DNA of 64,000 nucleotides from Phlebiopsis flavidoalba (taxonomy: Eukaryota; Basidiomycota; Agaricomycetes; Polyporales; Phanerochaetaceae), in assembly GCA_035772785.1 (NCBI GenBank), contig JAOCPU010000006.1, forward strand, positions 124,001 to 188,000, in the 5' to 3' direction. The position numbers were made by a program, and so were the translations under genes. Each line of letters starts with the position of its first letter. Within the stretch, counting starts at the first letter, position 1. This document shows, one piece after another, positions 44,606 to 56,336 of this stretch. The notes below the pieces were generated by a model, which saw only the letters and a program-made list of their open reading frames with translations, was not told the origin of the DNA and did no database searches.

Positions 44606-47600
44606 ATGACAACCAACACACCCGCCGCTGGACCTGCCAGAGATACCCTCATTACCTCCCATTGAAAATGCCCAGGAGCTCGTTTTTATCGACCCCACAG
44701 ACTATGTCGACGACCGTGCCCAGCTTGCGCCTGTTAAACCCGTCCTCCGCTTCTCTAATTTCTCAGGATACCTTCATGACTGCCGATTCATCCATCTCGT
44801 CGGACTTGAATACAACGCCAGTGAGCAACAGCCCTGAGCTTCTCTCGCCCACTTCGCCACTTTCCCTCGTACCAGCTCCTAGTCTGAGGAAGTCAATCTC
44901 CGTCGATTCCTTCATTAACTATAGACCACTTCCGGACCCCGCGACCCGCCCCAACCGCGGAAATACTGTGAGCGCGGCGGCGAAGCCCATGCCCAGCGAC
45001 ATCTTCCACGGCCAAGGGTCTACGGCGAACCACCACCGCTCCACGGAAGCTGCCAGTCGTAAATCCATGTCAATGCGCCAGGAAGCGGACACCGTCTCGC
45101 GGCAGGCAGGGCCCTCTCGCAGCAGAGGCACGAGCATCAGCACCAACACCGGCGACGAGTACGAGAGCTCGTCATTGGGTGGTTCTGACATCGAGCGGAA
45201 CGGCGAGATGATCAGTGTCGTGCGGAAAGGCAAGGCGGCCTGGCGACGACATCCCCATCCGGAGGAGCTCACAGTCCCTCCCCATCTTGCCAGTGTCAGC
45301 TCCTCGCCGACCATGGGCAGGCCTCCTCCTCCAATTGTTCCGGAGAGAAGTAGCAGTCTGGGACACAGGCTCACGAAGCAGCGTTCTCTGATATCCGTCA
45401 ACACCCAAGTCCCTCCGGTAACGCCATGCCTCTCTGAAAGGCTATATTGTTGCTCATCCCTGCTTCTAGTCGCCCCCACCAGTCGGACATCACCTCGTGT
45501 TGTAGTGGGCGCAACGGGGACAGGGAAGTCGACCGTCATCCGAAAGGGTCTGAAGGCGTATGGCCTGTCTGAGGCAAGCACCTCCATGTCGCGCCGCCGG
45601 GAGCAGAGGGCGGGCGCTTTCGCTGTAAGTTTGGCCTCAGGCACGATGTCGACATCGACAGCTCACTCTCACAGACATATACCGCGTGGGCCGAATAAGT
45701 CACAATCAGGCCACAGACCGCTTGCTAACGAGTGCTCGAGGTCGATATCTTGTCATTGGATCTGTCAACCGATGGATATCACGGAATCCTGCCTGAAGGC
45801 GCCCCCGCTATTGACGGCCTGGTGCTCTGTTACGACGCGTCAAACGAGGCGTCGTTTGCAAACGTGGAGGATGTTCTCCGTGAGCTGCATTTTAAAGACC
45901 GTGTCGCGCCAGACTAAATCCCAATAGACTCGGTCGCACCGCTGAATCTCCCGACCATCGTCTTTGCCTGCAAGTCTGATCTTGACCGGCGCATCGACCC
46001 CCAAGCACGCAGCGGCTGTGCTACAACGGTGCGACACGGGACTTCGTCGAAGTAACAACCACGAGTACTGCTGGGAAAGAGAAGATACGGACTGCTTTTG
46101 AATGGACATTCAAGGCCATCTTCGCCCAAAAGCGTGAGTCCAATGCCGTTCTCCGCCACGGATAGTCTTTTTGACGCCGTACAAAGTGAACGGTACACGC
46201 GATGGATACCGAAATCCAGCATCACCGGCCGTGCTGACTTCTCCAGCTCCGTGGGATGTCTCGAGACGGGGCCTCCTCTGCCACCCCCACTGCTGTATCC
46301 TCTGTGGCAACAAACTCGCCATTACTTCCTCCCCCAAAGATACGATCACCGCGGCTTCCGTCGCAACTTGACGACCCTCTGCGCACCCCGCGAACACCCA
46401 TCTCACCCACTAGAACCAGGTCGATGAGCGATCTCTTGGCCGAGCGAGGGCCGGGCTGGGATGCTGCGCTGCCTCCACCGGGCACGGTGGTGGGCGAGCC
46501 CGGGCCTCTCGCCACGTCAGGTGAGGTGCCAAGTAGCTTTGAGGAGGCCCCGGAACCTCCACAAAAACCCGCGCCACGCGAATCGTGAGTCCCCCTCACT
46601 GGCTACGTGCATAGCACCATGTCTGACTCTTTCTTCAGACGAGACCACCCAGCTGGATGACACTGGATGAACTCTTGGACAAACTCCTTTTTGTCGCCGT
46701 CCAGTGACGATGGTCAGTGCAACACTACTAAAACCCTCGTGATCTAGTATAACATTTGAACAGATCCCACTTTTGTTTCACATTTCCTACTCACCTACCG
46801 AAGATTTGCGGCTCCCCGGAGCATCCTTCTTGCCATGCAGAAGCGCAATGCGCTCACTAGACTCGCATTCATCAGATCCAATGTTTTCGTGCTTTGCGCA
46901 GATGAAGTGAGTCATTCGAATCCATATCTTCGACACGTCCTCAAGGCAGTCCATAGAATATGTTGGTTGCTCGATCACTGGATACAATTATACCCCACGG
47001 ATTTTGCCGTAGCTGGCACGGCTGGAGCATTGTCAGCACTCATCAAGTCTATCGTCGGAAAGACGTATCTTCTCCACTACGGATCGGAATTCATCCCATT
47101 CATGGAGACCCTGTCAACTCTCACCGACACAAAAAACTCGTCATGGGCTATGAAGATCGACATTCCGAAGGAAGACAGCGACGACAGTGCCTGCCAGCGT
47201 GAGAGAGCCAGTCAAGAAGCCGATCAAGAATGGCTCGCAAAAACGGGTCAAGCTCGCATTCGTTGATCCCTCCGACAGCGTCAGCACCAACGTCGACGAC
47301 AGGGGGACATCGAAAGTTGTGGCGCGAGAACGCAAGCACAGTCTGCCGCTTTCAGCGAAGCTTATTGTGAGGGAGACGTCGCCCACCCACATTTCCGCCT
47401 CGGACTCTATCGAGCATCGCCCAAAGGACAAGCTCCGGATTCTGCTCATCTTTCGAATCAGTTTATGCAGACTGATCCGACGTCCTCTTGCGCAAGAGAT
47501 CAGCAGAATGGAATCGATATTCTTCCCTGAATATCCAGGTACGGCCGCTTGTTGTTCCATTTAGGTTTTTTTGCTCACGCGACGCATAGCCGCGGCACTG

Positions 47601-48528
47601 GTTGCAACATGTTATCGCGCAAGGACCAAAGGATCCCGACAATGACCCCATTACAGTGTACAATGAGGTTTCCAATCATGTGGCGGGAATGGGTGCGCGA
47701 TACTGGCTGTGATCATCTATTGCCATCTAACGCGAGCTCTATAGGGTTGTAACGATGATCCTTGCCCATGACAAGCCGAGGACGCGCTGCAAAGCCATCT
47801 GCATATTTGTCGAGCTGGCCAGTAGACTCCGCAACATGAACAACTACTCGGCCCTGCGCGCGGTTGTGGCTGGGATCAACGCGGCGTGTTTTTGAGACGG
47901 ATGAGACCATGAAGCTCTTTCCGGCGGAAAGAACACCGGCAGTACAAGCTCTTCCAGTCGTTTTGACCAGCTTTTACAAGCTATCCGAGCGCATGGAAAG
48001 TATCGCCTGGCCTTGCGGAACAGCAAAGGCGCGTGTATACCGGCCTTGTGAGCGTTGTTCATTCTGTGAATGCACCGGCTCTAATGTGTGCTCAGGGAGA
48101 TTCACCTTTCGGATCTGATTCGCGCACACGAGGCCAATGCGGACTTCCACAACAACGATCCGACGCATATACACTGGGCGAAGTTCAATATGATGGGTCG
48201 TTTTCATCGATGGTATCACGCAGTGCCAACAGAGCTGTCGGCCCTGGAGACCAAGACGTACCAGAACTTCCCAGACGACACGAAGGCTCGGGATCTGTTG
48301 CTTTTCAACAGAGACTACATGTTGATGGATCCCGATGTGAGTCAACACAACCACTCGAGACCCGTGTCAAGTCTAACGACGGTACAGATGAAAAGGGACA
48401 GGCAGTTGTTGGACAAATCGGAAGAGAGCGCGGCGCTCGAGGCCGAGATGAATAACGAGGACGGCTCGCAGCCTACACCCGGCCCGCCACTACGGAACTC
48501 GCCAATATCCACCCGCATACCATTCTGA
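44606..48528 (+). CDS. GTPase-like domain fused to RasGEF_N and RasGEF domains
   Basis: Predicted Ras-type guanine nucleotide exchange factor with an extra nucleotide-binding domain. The ATG at 44606 opens MTTNTPAAGPARDTLIT; NAQELVFIDPTDYVDDRAQL follows after one indel. A Ser/Pro-rich linker covers 44760-45450. At about 45500 a P-loop VVVGATGTGKSTV appears, then LVLCYDASNEASFANVED (45819-45872) and FACKSDLDRRID (near 45965), which occupy the positions of the Ras-like core; the last replaces NKxD with CKSD. A second Pro/Ser linker (SPTRTRSMSDLLAERG) leads to the RasGEF_N module: SHFLLTYRRFAAP, CHLLDHWIQLYPTDFA-like and ALIKSIVGKTYLL (46760-47075). The catalytic GEF shows YNEVSNHVAG, NNYSALRAVVAGINAA (near 47840), IHWAKFNMMGRF, TYQNFPDDTKARDLLLFNRD. 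The stop is at 48526-48528. Introns and indels are many. Confidence 0.82.
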
Positions 48529-49023
48529 ACAGAGATACCATTCTGGTGACCTGGTTTACCTTGCGTCGCCCCTCACACTGGCTATTTTCTCAACCTATTC
48601 TCGGGGATATTAATCATTTCTGCACACTATTATCCAAGTTGCTTTCGCTGGTCTGCTTGCTTCGCACATTTTCCTCTCTTTTTCCATGTACTGCTTTCTT
48701 GTTGCACAGCTTGGAGCGCCTCGCACATCTCAGAGTTAATGTTGTCAAATCTACTATACCCACCATCCGGCTTCCCACATCGTTTTTCTTACGTAGCACT
48801 CGAACCGAAATGCGAGACCAGTGCCCCGATGCAGCTTGCTCAGATCGCTATCTCCATTGATAGGCCGATCAGTGCGTGATCCCCGATCTACGTTCCGCCC
48901 GGATGCTGCTTCCGAAAATATTGTCGCCTGCTGCCCATTATACCGCCCGAATTTCTCTTCATTATTGACTACTCTATCCTCGCCTGCCGCGCCGCCGCCG
49001 ACGGCCCCACGCACACGACCACG
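48529..49023. other. DRS1 promoter
   Basis: Pyrimidine-rich (48590-48720), no gene seen. It contains the DRS1 leader. Confidence 0.45.
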
Positions 49024-52000
49024 ATGGCCGCAAGAGACGACTTTGTGATGACGATCGACTCAGACGACGAGGCGCGATGCGGTGAAGGCGGCGCTCCGTC
49101 AAGAGCTGCACAAGGACGTGCCGGTCGAGGACGCCCAGCTCAACCCGGACTTTGTGTTTGACTTGTCGGGGGAGGTGGCAGATACCCGAAAATATATTAT
49201 ATACGCGGATCTGCTGGGCGAGTCCTCGTAATGTCCAGGACTATGTCAAAAAAAGGGCTCCAAAGCTGTACGTACGTCCGCGCAGTCTGGGTCGTGTTGT
49301 GTGCTCACTCTGTGTGTATACAGGAGCCCATCTCGGTGGATGATATTATTGAGCGGCGGAAGCTGAGGCAGATTCATGGGAAGCGGAAACGTGGGGGATG
49401 AGGATGACGGGGATGAGGACAGCGAGGAGGAGGAAGATGAGAGTGAGAGCGAGGAGGAGGATGAGGAGGTGGGACGAGGAAGAAAAGAAAGCGAGGGGGA
49501 GATGATTGGCCCGTATGGGGAAGAGGACGACGAGGTAGAGGACCCATTAGCGAGCTCTGAAGCGGATGACGGCAGAGGGCGAAGACGAAGAGGACGCAAG
49601 CGACGAAGAAGCAGACGAAAAGGCGGACGCCGACGCCGACGCGGATTCCTCCTCAGACGAGTCCGAGGAAGAGACCCAGGCGAGAAAAAGCAGAAAAAGA
49701 GCCCGCAAAGCCGCATTCTTTGCCTCGGACAAGCGGCCCCGTGGAAGAGCACTCGTCGTTCATGACGATGAACCTCTCGCGGCCGCTGCTCAAAAGCGAT
49801 CACGTGAGTCGCTCAATTTCACCAAGCCGACGCCCATCCAGGCCGCGACCATCCCCGTCGCGCTGCTCGGCAAGGACATTGTCGGAAAATGCTGTTACTG
49901 GTTCAGGCAAGACTGCGGCGTTCATAATACCCATGCTCGAGCGGCTGCTGTACCGCGAGCGGGGGAAGAAGGCTGCCGCGACGCGCTGCATGGTGCTCGT
50001 CCCGACACGCGAACTGGCCGTGCAGTGCTACGAGGTGGGGACGAAGCTCGCGGCGCACACCGACATCCGGTTCTGTCTCGTCGTTGGTAGGTGCTACACA
50101 GAGTTTTCTAGCCGCTAATTAACACGTCGTCCCGCAGGCGGTCTCTCGCTCAAGTCCCAGGAGGCGTCGCTGCGCACGCGCCCCGACGTGGTCATCGCGA
50201 CGCCCGGCCGGCTCATCGACCACATCCGCAACACGCCGACCTTTACGCTCGACACGCTCGACATCGTCGTGCTCGACGAGGCGGACCGCATGCTCTCGAC
50301 GGCTTCGCGGACGAGCTCGCGGAGATCATCAAGGCGTGCCCCGTCGCGCGCCAGACGATGCTCTTCTCCGCCACCATGACCGACTCGGGTCGACGAGCTC
50401 GTGCGCATGTCGCTCCGCCAGCCCGTGCGGCTGTTCGTCGATCCGAAGCGCGCGACCGCTGCGCGGGCTGCTGCAGGAGTTTGTGCGCGTGCGCGCGGGC
50501 GGGAGGACGAGCGGCCGGCGCTGCTCGCCGCGCTCTGCAGGCGGACGTTCAGGCAGCGCGCGATTGTGTTTCTTCCGGAAGCAAGAAGCTCGCGCACCAG
50601 ATGGGCGCATTGTCTTAAGCCTCCTCGGCATGAAGAGGCGACGAGCTCCACGGTGACCTCAAGAACGCAGGAGCAGTGTGTCCATGTTCCCCCGTTTTTT
50701 TGTTAGTCGTGTAATTGTTGACGCTGCGGATCACAGCGGCTGAAAGCGCTGCAGCAGTTCCGCGACGGCGCGCGTCGACTACCTGATGGCTGACGGACCG
50801 TCGCGTCGCGCGGGCTGGACATCAAGGGCATCGAGACGCGTGATCAACTACGACTGGCCGGGGCAGCTTCGCGCAGTACCTGGCCCACGTGTGGGCCGCA
50901 CGGGCGCGCGCGGGCAAGATAAGGACGGTGGATAGAGAGCGCATCGTGACGGGGAGGGTGCGCGCGCGCTGGTACTGACGGTGACGGTGCGGCAGCTCGG
51001 TGACCCTCGTGGGCGAGGCCGACAGGAAGATGGCTCAAAAGGCCGCGATCAAAAGCACTCGTGCCGGGCGAGGGACCCAGGTGCGCCACCGCCACGTCCC
51101 GCCCGAGGCCGTCGCAAAGTGGGGCCAGCGTGCTGGCCGCGAGCTCACAGGAGGAGATCGCGGGGGTGGGCTGGCGGAGGAGAAGGAGGAGAAGCAGGTG
51201 CGTCCTTGGTCGAGGAGGAGCTCGCTGCTCCGCCGTGAGGTGCGTTTGGCCGGCTCACGGGCCGACTTTACGTCCTGTGCTTCCCAGCTGCGGCACAGCC
51301 GTAGATGGAGTTGCGCAAGGGCCAGAACCATGATTGCGCACGACGAGGAGATCCACGCGCAAGCCCTGCACGCACGTGGTTCCAAGTCGGGCAAGGAGAA
51401 GCAGCAGGCGAAAGTGGTACGCTAACGGTCCCCCATGGGCGCACCACCCCCGAGGCGCGCCCTGTGCCACACTGATGCGCTGTCCGAGAGTGAGCAAGCA
51501 GCAGTACGAAGCCGGCTTCTTCTCCGCGCTCGGCAGCACGAGGGCAGAGAAAAGAGGCCAAAAAAGACAGACAAGTGACGCGGACAAGGTAAGATGCTCC
51601 GCCGCGTGCGCACCCCGAGCAGCACTGACGCGCTGCCCACGAGCGAGGTAAGCCGAAGCGCGACAAGTTGCGATTCTCGGGCCTGACGCGGCGCGCGAAG
51701 CGAAGCGGGAGCAAGATGGCGCTCGAGGATGGACGCGGCCCTCGCGGAGAGCGGCGCGATCACAGGCGGGCCATCCGCACCGCGAAGAGAAGACGCAGCG
51801 GCCCGCCAACAGATCGGCGAGAAGCAGCCTGCGCTGCCCAGCGCGAATGCAAAGGTCGACAAGAGCAAGAAGGCGCAAGGCGGGCGTCGTGCGGGGGAAG
51901 CCGCGCAAGGGCGAGAGCGCGTTTGATCGTGACCTGGGCGCGCGAAGCGGGGCGGGGGCGGCAGCACCAACGAACGGCCGCGCGAGGGGCGTGCGCGTCG

Positions 52001-52094
52001 CGCGCGAAAAAGGGGGACAAGATTGGCGGGTATGGGTAAAAAAGGCAAGGGCGGGGGCGGCAAGGGCAGCGGCGGCAAGGGCAAGAGGAGGTAG
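49024..52094 (+). CDS. DRS1: ATP-dependent RNA helicase Drs1 (DEAD box)
   Basis: Nucleolar DEAD-box helicase for 60S (27S pre-rRNA) maturation. It starts [16 protein letters not shown] at 49024; [20 protein letters not shown] follows, and a long acidic stretch with [20 protein letters not shown] and [15 protein letters not shown] (49390-49680). The helicase core is nearly complete: Q motif [20 protein letters not shown] (49818), motif [10 protein letters not shown] (about 49900), PTRELAVQ (50012), [20 protein letters not shown] then [21 protein letters not shown] (50249-50296), SATM (near 50370) and [10 protein letters not shown] (near 50812-50840). The VGRTGRAG motif VI is at about 50890-50920. 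The basic C-terminal tail has [31 protein letters not shown] and a GKG-rich end; stop at 52092-52094. Gene GC content is high and frameshifts are numerous. Confidence 0.92.
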
Positions 52095-53990
52095 CTGCAT
52101 TGTACTATGTCTCGTGCGGAGTATACATTTGGGTATTTGCTTTTTTCTACAACCCCCCTGCCCTCGGCACTGCATCTACGCTATTTCCTGATCCCAGCAG
52201 GCTCTTACGGGCGGGGCGTCGGCTCCGAGCGCCTCCCTCGCGGTTTCATGTCTGCCCTCTTCACGTCTAGGAGCTGCTGGGCTGCACCCGCGCGCCGCTC
52301 ATATCCCCGTATGAAGCCGGAAGCAACGACGATCAGCGACGTGGTAGGTTGGCTCCTGCGACGCGGAGGACGCTCCCTCTCATGACCGGGGCGTGGCCGG
52401 AGGGAGCTCGAGGGAGCTAGGAGACGAGCACCATGACGCGACGCGAGAAGAGGGCCGTGATGGCGCAAAGCGGCGTGTGTTGTATTTCTGCCTGAGCACA
52501 CCCGGCCAGGGGGAAGAGACCCTGGAAGCACTGTTCCATTCGTCCTGGCGGCGAGCGACGAAGGTTCGCGATGGGCATACGGTATATTATTCGGTGGCCG
52601 CGTCGAGTCTGGCGAGAAGAAGACAGAGTGGAAACGCGCCGCCGGGTGTCGGCCGTAGCCAGGAATCTGTCACGCTTATGCGAGGTGCTGGACTGGACGA
52701 CCCGCGTTCTGACTTTGATCCAGCTCTGCGCCGCGCGGTGCGGGGCAGCAGCCGCTGCCTATGCAGAGCTAATGCTTTGGTTGGGGGCGTCGCGCGCCGG
52801 GATCGGGGCATACCCCGACGTGTAGTGCGGATGTGTGCACTTATGCTTAGCGTGCTTTTTTTTCTCTTTTTCTCGCCACAGCTGTCGCTCGGGTATGCGC
52901 CGCTGGAGAACACGAGTGCGCGACGGGGACTTGACTGGGTGCCGGGACGCGCTCGAGAGCCCCGCCGCGCGCGTGCGTGTGTCTGTGCGGTGGGTACGCA
53001 GCATCACGCTCGCTGATGCTCGCTGGTCAGAAATAATTGCCGGCGACGCAGCGAGCAGCAGCAATGGGTGCCCTTTGTGAGTGCCGGGGGCGTTGAGATA
53101 CAATTTGCCGGCATTAGGAAAAGGAAGTGCCGATTAGGAGGGCGGGCGCCTGTTGGAGTGCCGGGACTTGATTGTGGGCGATCGAGGGTGGCAAGATTTT
53201 ACGGTGCCAGGCGAGGGGCCATGCGCTGATGCACGGCACAGTGTGCAGTCGACTCTGGGTCACAGAAGCGGCGCGTGTATGAGTGTGGGCCCTGGTCCCC
53301 TGGGGTCCCCAGCACGCATGTAGCCCGTGCGTCAGGTGTGTTGCCAGATATGCGGCGTCCCCCCCCCATGCGCCCGCGCTGCAGCCCCCCCGCCTGTGCC
53401 TGCAAAGCTCCGGTGCGCTGTCGTTCCAGTACTCTATCGTGCGTCCTCATGCCACTTACACGACTGTTGCTGGCGGACGCGAATATGCCCGTTTGGGGCT
53501 GGCTTGGAGCCGATCCTCTCCGGTACATCCGCGCCTGTGATGGCTGCTCGTCTGTCAGCACCCGAATCCGTGACGCCCTGTCCTCCGCCGTAGCCTCCCG
53601 GCAACCCCCCCTGTGTGGCTCCTTGCCCGGGACGCCTGACAGGGACTCTCGCGGGATCGTTTCCCCTGCGCTGGTGCTCGCTGGGCACCGCCGTGTGAGG
53701 GCCTTGCTAGCTGCTGCAGACGGCGGCGCCAGAGACGCAGGTGTAATGACCGCCCGCGGGTGTCGAACCGCGTGGTATCCGCTGGAATAAATATGGGAAT
53801 AGATCAGCTGCGGTGGCGCACCGAACTCGGGCGGGGAGAAGACAGTGCGCCTCGTCTCTCGCTCCTCGTGCCCCTGTGCGCGAGTCGCTCTACCCACTCG
53901 CCTTTTTTTACTGATATCCCACCCATTTCATGCCTAGCAGTTTATGCTGACAGTGAGCTATCCCCCACCGACCCAATTGTCCCGTTCATC
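52095..53990. other. GC-rich 1.9-kb intergenic region
   Basis: No gene was recognised. Frames of up to 230 codons are open on both strands, but they overlap each other, are Arg/Ala/Pro-rich and show no conserved blocks, as expected for random GC-rich DNA. It presumably contains the bZIP promoter and long leader; a small basidiomycete-specific gene cannot be excluded. Confidence 0.4.
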
Positions 53991-55622
53991 ATGCCCGACA
54001 CTGGGCCGATTCAGCCCCACCTCCATCCACCGCCTCCAGGTGCCGCCTCAGACGACGCCGCCCCCTCATGATCGTACGCCGCAGAGCGCAAGAAGAAGAA
54101 TGCCGACGCCCAGGCCATCGCTTTTCTGCCGGTCGCACGACGCGCCAACTACATTGCCATGCATCTCGAGGAAACTGTCAGTTGCGTAGTCCGTCCGCCG
54201 TTCCTGCTCGTCCTCGCCCCTCGGCCTGCCCCGCTGTGCCCCAGCTGACCTCGCCTCTGCTCCCTGCCCCGCCCCGTCCAGTGACCAACCTCGAGAGCGT
54301 CGTCCTCCAGCTCCAAGAGTCCAATCCGCGACCTCAAGAAGGGAGGTCGCCGACCTGCGGAGCCAGACTCTCTCGCTGCGCACAGAGGCTCGCGACCGCG
54401 AGAAATTCTGGCGCGCTCTCTGGCAGGCCAGGAGTCACGGGCCTCCCTCCCGATCCCACAGATGACGCCTCGCTGCCGTCCTACGCCCAGCTGCACCATT
54501 TCGTCCCCCATGCCCGCCCCCAGCCGCCTCGCCTCGGTCAGTCCCACCACCGTCGGCCCACTACCAGGACCCGCGGATGCACTATGCCGCAGACGGCACC
54601 CTCCAGCAGGCGTACCACCACCCCGCGACCGCGACCGAGTTTATGCAGCAGCAGCAACGCTCGCCCGCGCTGGGGTTCGCCCCCGCCGGCGCGGCCGTCG
54701 CAGGCCCCTCGCGCGCCCAGTCCGTCGACCCCCAGCGCATGCCGCACTACGCCGCCTACGCCGCCTACACGGCCGACGGGGCTCGAGCCCGGACGAGGGC
54801 TGGCCGACGCACGGCGGCATGCCCGCGCCCGTCGCCGACCGCGGCACGCTCGAGAGCTCGCCCTCGCCGACGTACGTCGAGTCGCCGAGCATCACGGCCT
54901 CCGAGCTCGCGTACCACGCCGCCGCCGGGCCCGCGGAGCCGAAGATGGGGATCGTCGGGCAGTCGCCGTACCTGTACACCGCGAGCCGCTCGACGTCGCC
55001 CGCGTCGACGCCGACCTCGACCTCCTCGCTCTCGCTCGCCGCCGCGCCGTACCAGTTCACCTTCCCCGACAGCGGCGCGATCCAGGACCGCCGCGCGCAC
55101 CGCGCCGACGACGACGGCGGCCGCAGGCGGCTACTTTGCGCCCCGACGGCGGGCCCGAAGCTCTACGCTCCACGGCGGGACTTGACGCCGCCGACATCCC
55201 GATCGCGCTGGGCTCCCTCGGCGACGCGCTGCGCTTTCCGCATGGCGCCGAGCGCGCGCACACGCTGCCCGCCGTACCCGCCGCTCGCATCGGGCTAGGC
55301 CGCCGTACCCGCCGCCGCACGAGCGCGACAGCGACGAGGACGAGCATGCGGGCGGGGGTGCAGCGCGGCGCGCGGCGCGGGCGCAGCTCGCGCTCGCCGT
55401 CGCCGCCGCCGATCTCGGGCACGCTCGCGGTGATCAAGGCGCAGGCGTTTGGGGCGCTGCGGCGCACGCGCAGGCGGCGGTAACCGCCGCTCGTCGGACG
55501 GCGCGGCGAAGCTGTCGGTCGAGGCGCTCTGCCGCAGCACCCGACCGCCGCGCGGGATCCCTGTCGCGCCGCCGCCGAAGCGGCAGAAGGTGCTGCGTTC
55601 GTCCGACGCGGGCGACGCCTGA
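53991..55622 (+). CDS. bZIP transcription factor
   Basis: Nuclear DNA-binding regulator. It starts MPDTGPIQPHLHPPPPGAAS at 53991. The basic region reads, across frameshifts, AERKKKNADAQA then FRARRANYIAMHLEET (54075-54175), matching the N-x7-R pattern of bZIP proteins. After an intron the leucine zipper continues TNLESVVLQLQES, then RDLKK and SLAARTEAREREKFWRALWQ-like sequence (54282-54425) with heptad Leu. The rest is a long Pro/Ser/Ala-rich region: DGTLQQAYHHPATATEFMQQ, RMPHYAAYAAYTADG, GTLESSPSPTYVESPSITAS, ELAYHAAAGPAEPKMGIVGQ, SPYLYTASRSTSPASTPTST and AAAPYQFTFPDSGAIQDR. The end RQKVLRSSDAGDA has its stop at 55620-55622. Target genes unknown. Confidence rests on the basic-zipper region. 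Confidence 0.83.
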
Positions 55623-56336
55623 GGCGGGTCGTGGTTCCGATTCCTCTTTGTTTTCGTGCGTTGAACATCACTATGACCACTGACGCCCGCTGCGTCTAGA
55701 CAATACCCATGCAATACCCCCGCCCGTCTCGGTGGCGCCCCTTGTTGTTGTGCTCTATGTAACATGTAGTACGCTATGCCTCTGTAATCCCCTCCTGTTC
55801 TCGCGCTGTCCATTCGCTGTCCTTCTTGTCTCTCTGTACCACCCCAAATATGCCCCCCGTAGCACTCGCCCATGTTAGATATCCCGCCCTAATAGATACA
55901 CCCGCGCCATTTCTTGCACACCAGAGCTCGTCACATCGCGATCCGCCGCAAGCTCCACCCCGTGCGGTTAATCTGCTTCTCCTTCTTTCTACAGCACACA
56001 CAGGCCATGGCTATCCATAGCAGGCGATCGTCGCACCGGGACGAGCCCCTTCGGGGTCGTATACACAGAGGGGGCGCAACATGAACGTCTGCTGCGAGAC
56101 CACCGCGCCGCGATGACATCAACGGGCAGCGGCGCAGGCACGCTCCCAGGCACGCGTGGCGGAACGGACGCCACGGCGCGCGCCCCGTCGTGCGCGCGAC
56201 GCGGGAGCCCCAAGTACAACCTGTATGGAAGCGCAGGGGCCCTCGTGCGCGATAAGATTGCGCGTGCGTCCGACCCAGTACGGGCACGAGTCGGTATGCG
56301 ATTTCCACAAACCGCATCCACTGGGCTCCGGGGTGC
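55623..56336. other. Convergent 3' flanks of bZIP gene and GPI2
   Basis: No gene was recognised. Short open frames have no family resemblance. The first 200 bp after the bZIP stop look like 3' UTR. Confidence 0.4.

Noticed and set aside
52393..53016. 207-codon plus-strand frame
   Set aside because: Lies in GC-rich DNA where several overlapping frames are open on both strands; Arg/Ala-rich, no conserved block.
53199..53897. 232-codon minus-strand frame
   Set aside because: Same reason; the opposite strand is open over the same bases. In this error-rich window a true gene would be expected to show frame breaks.
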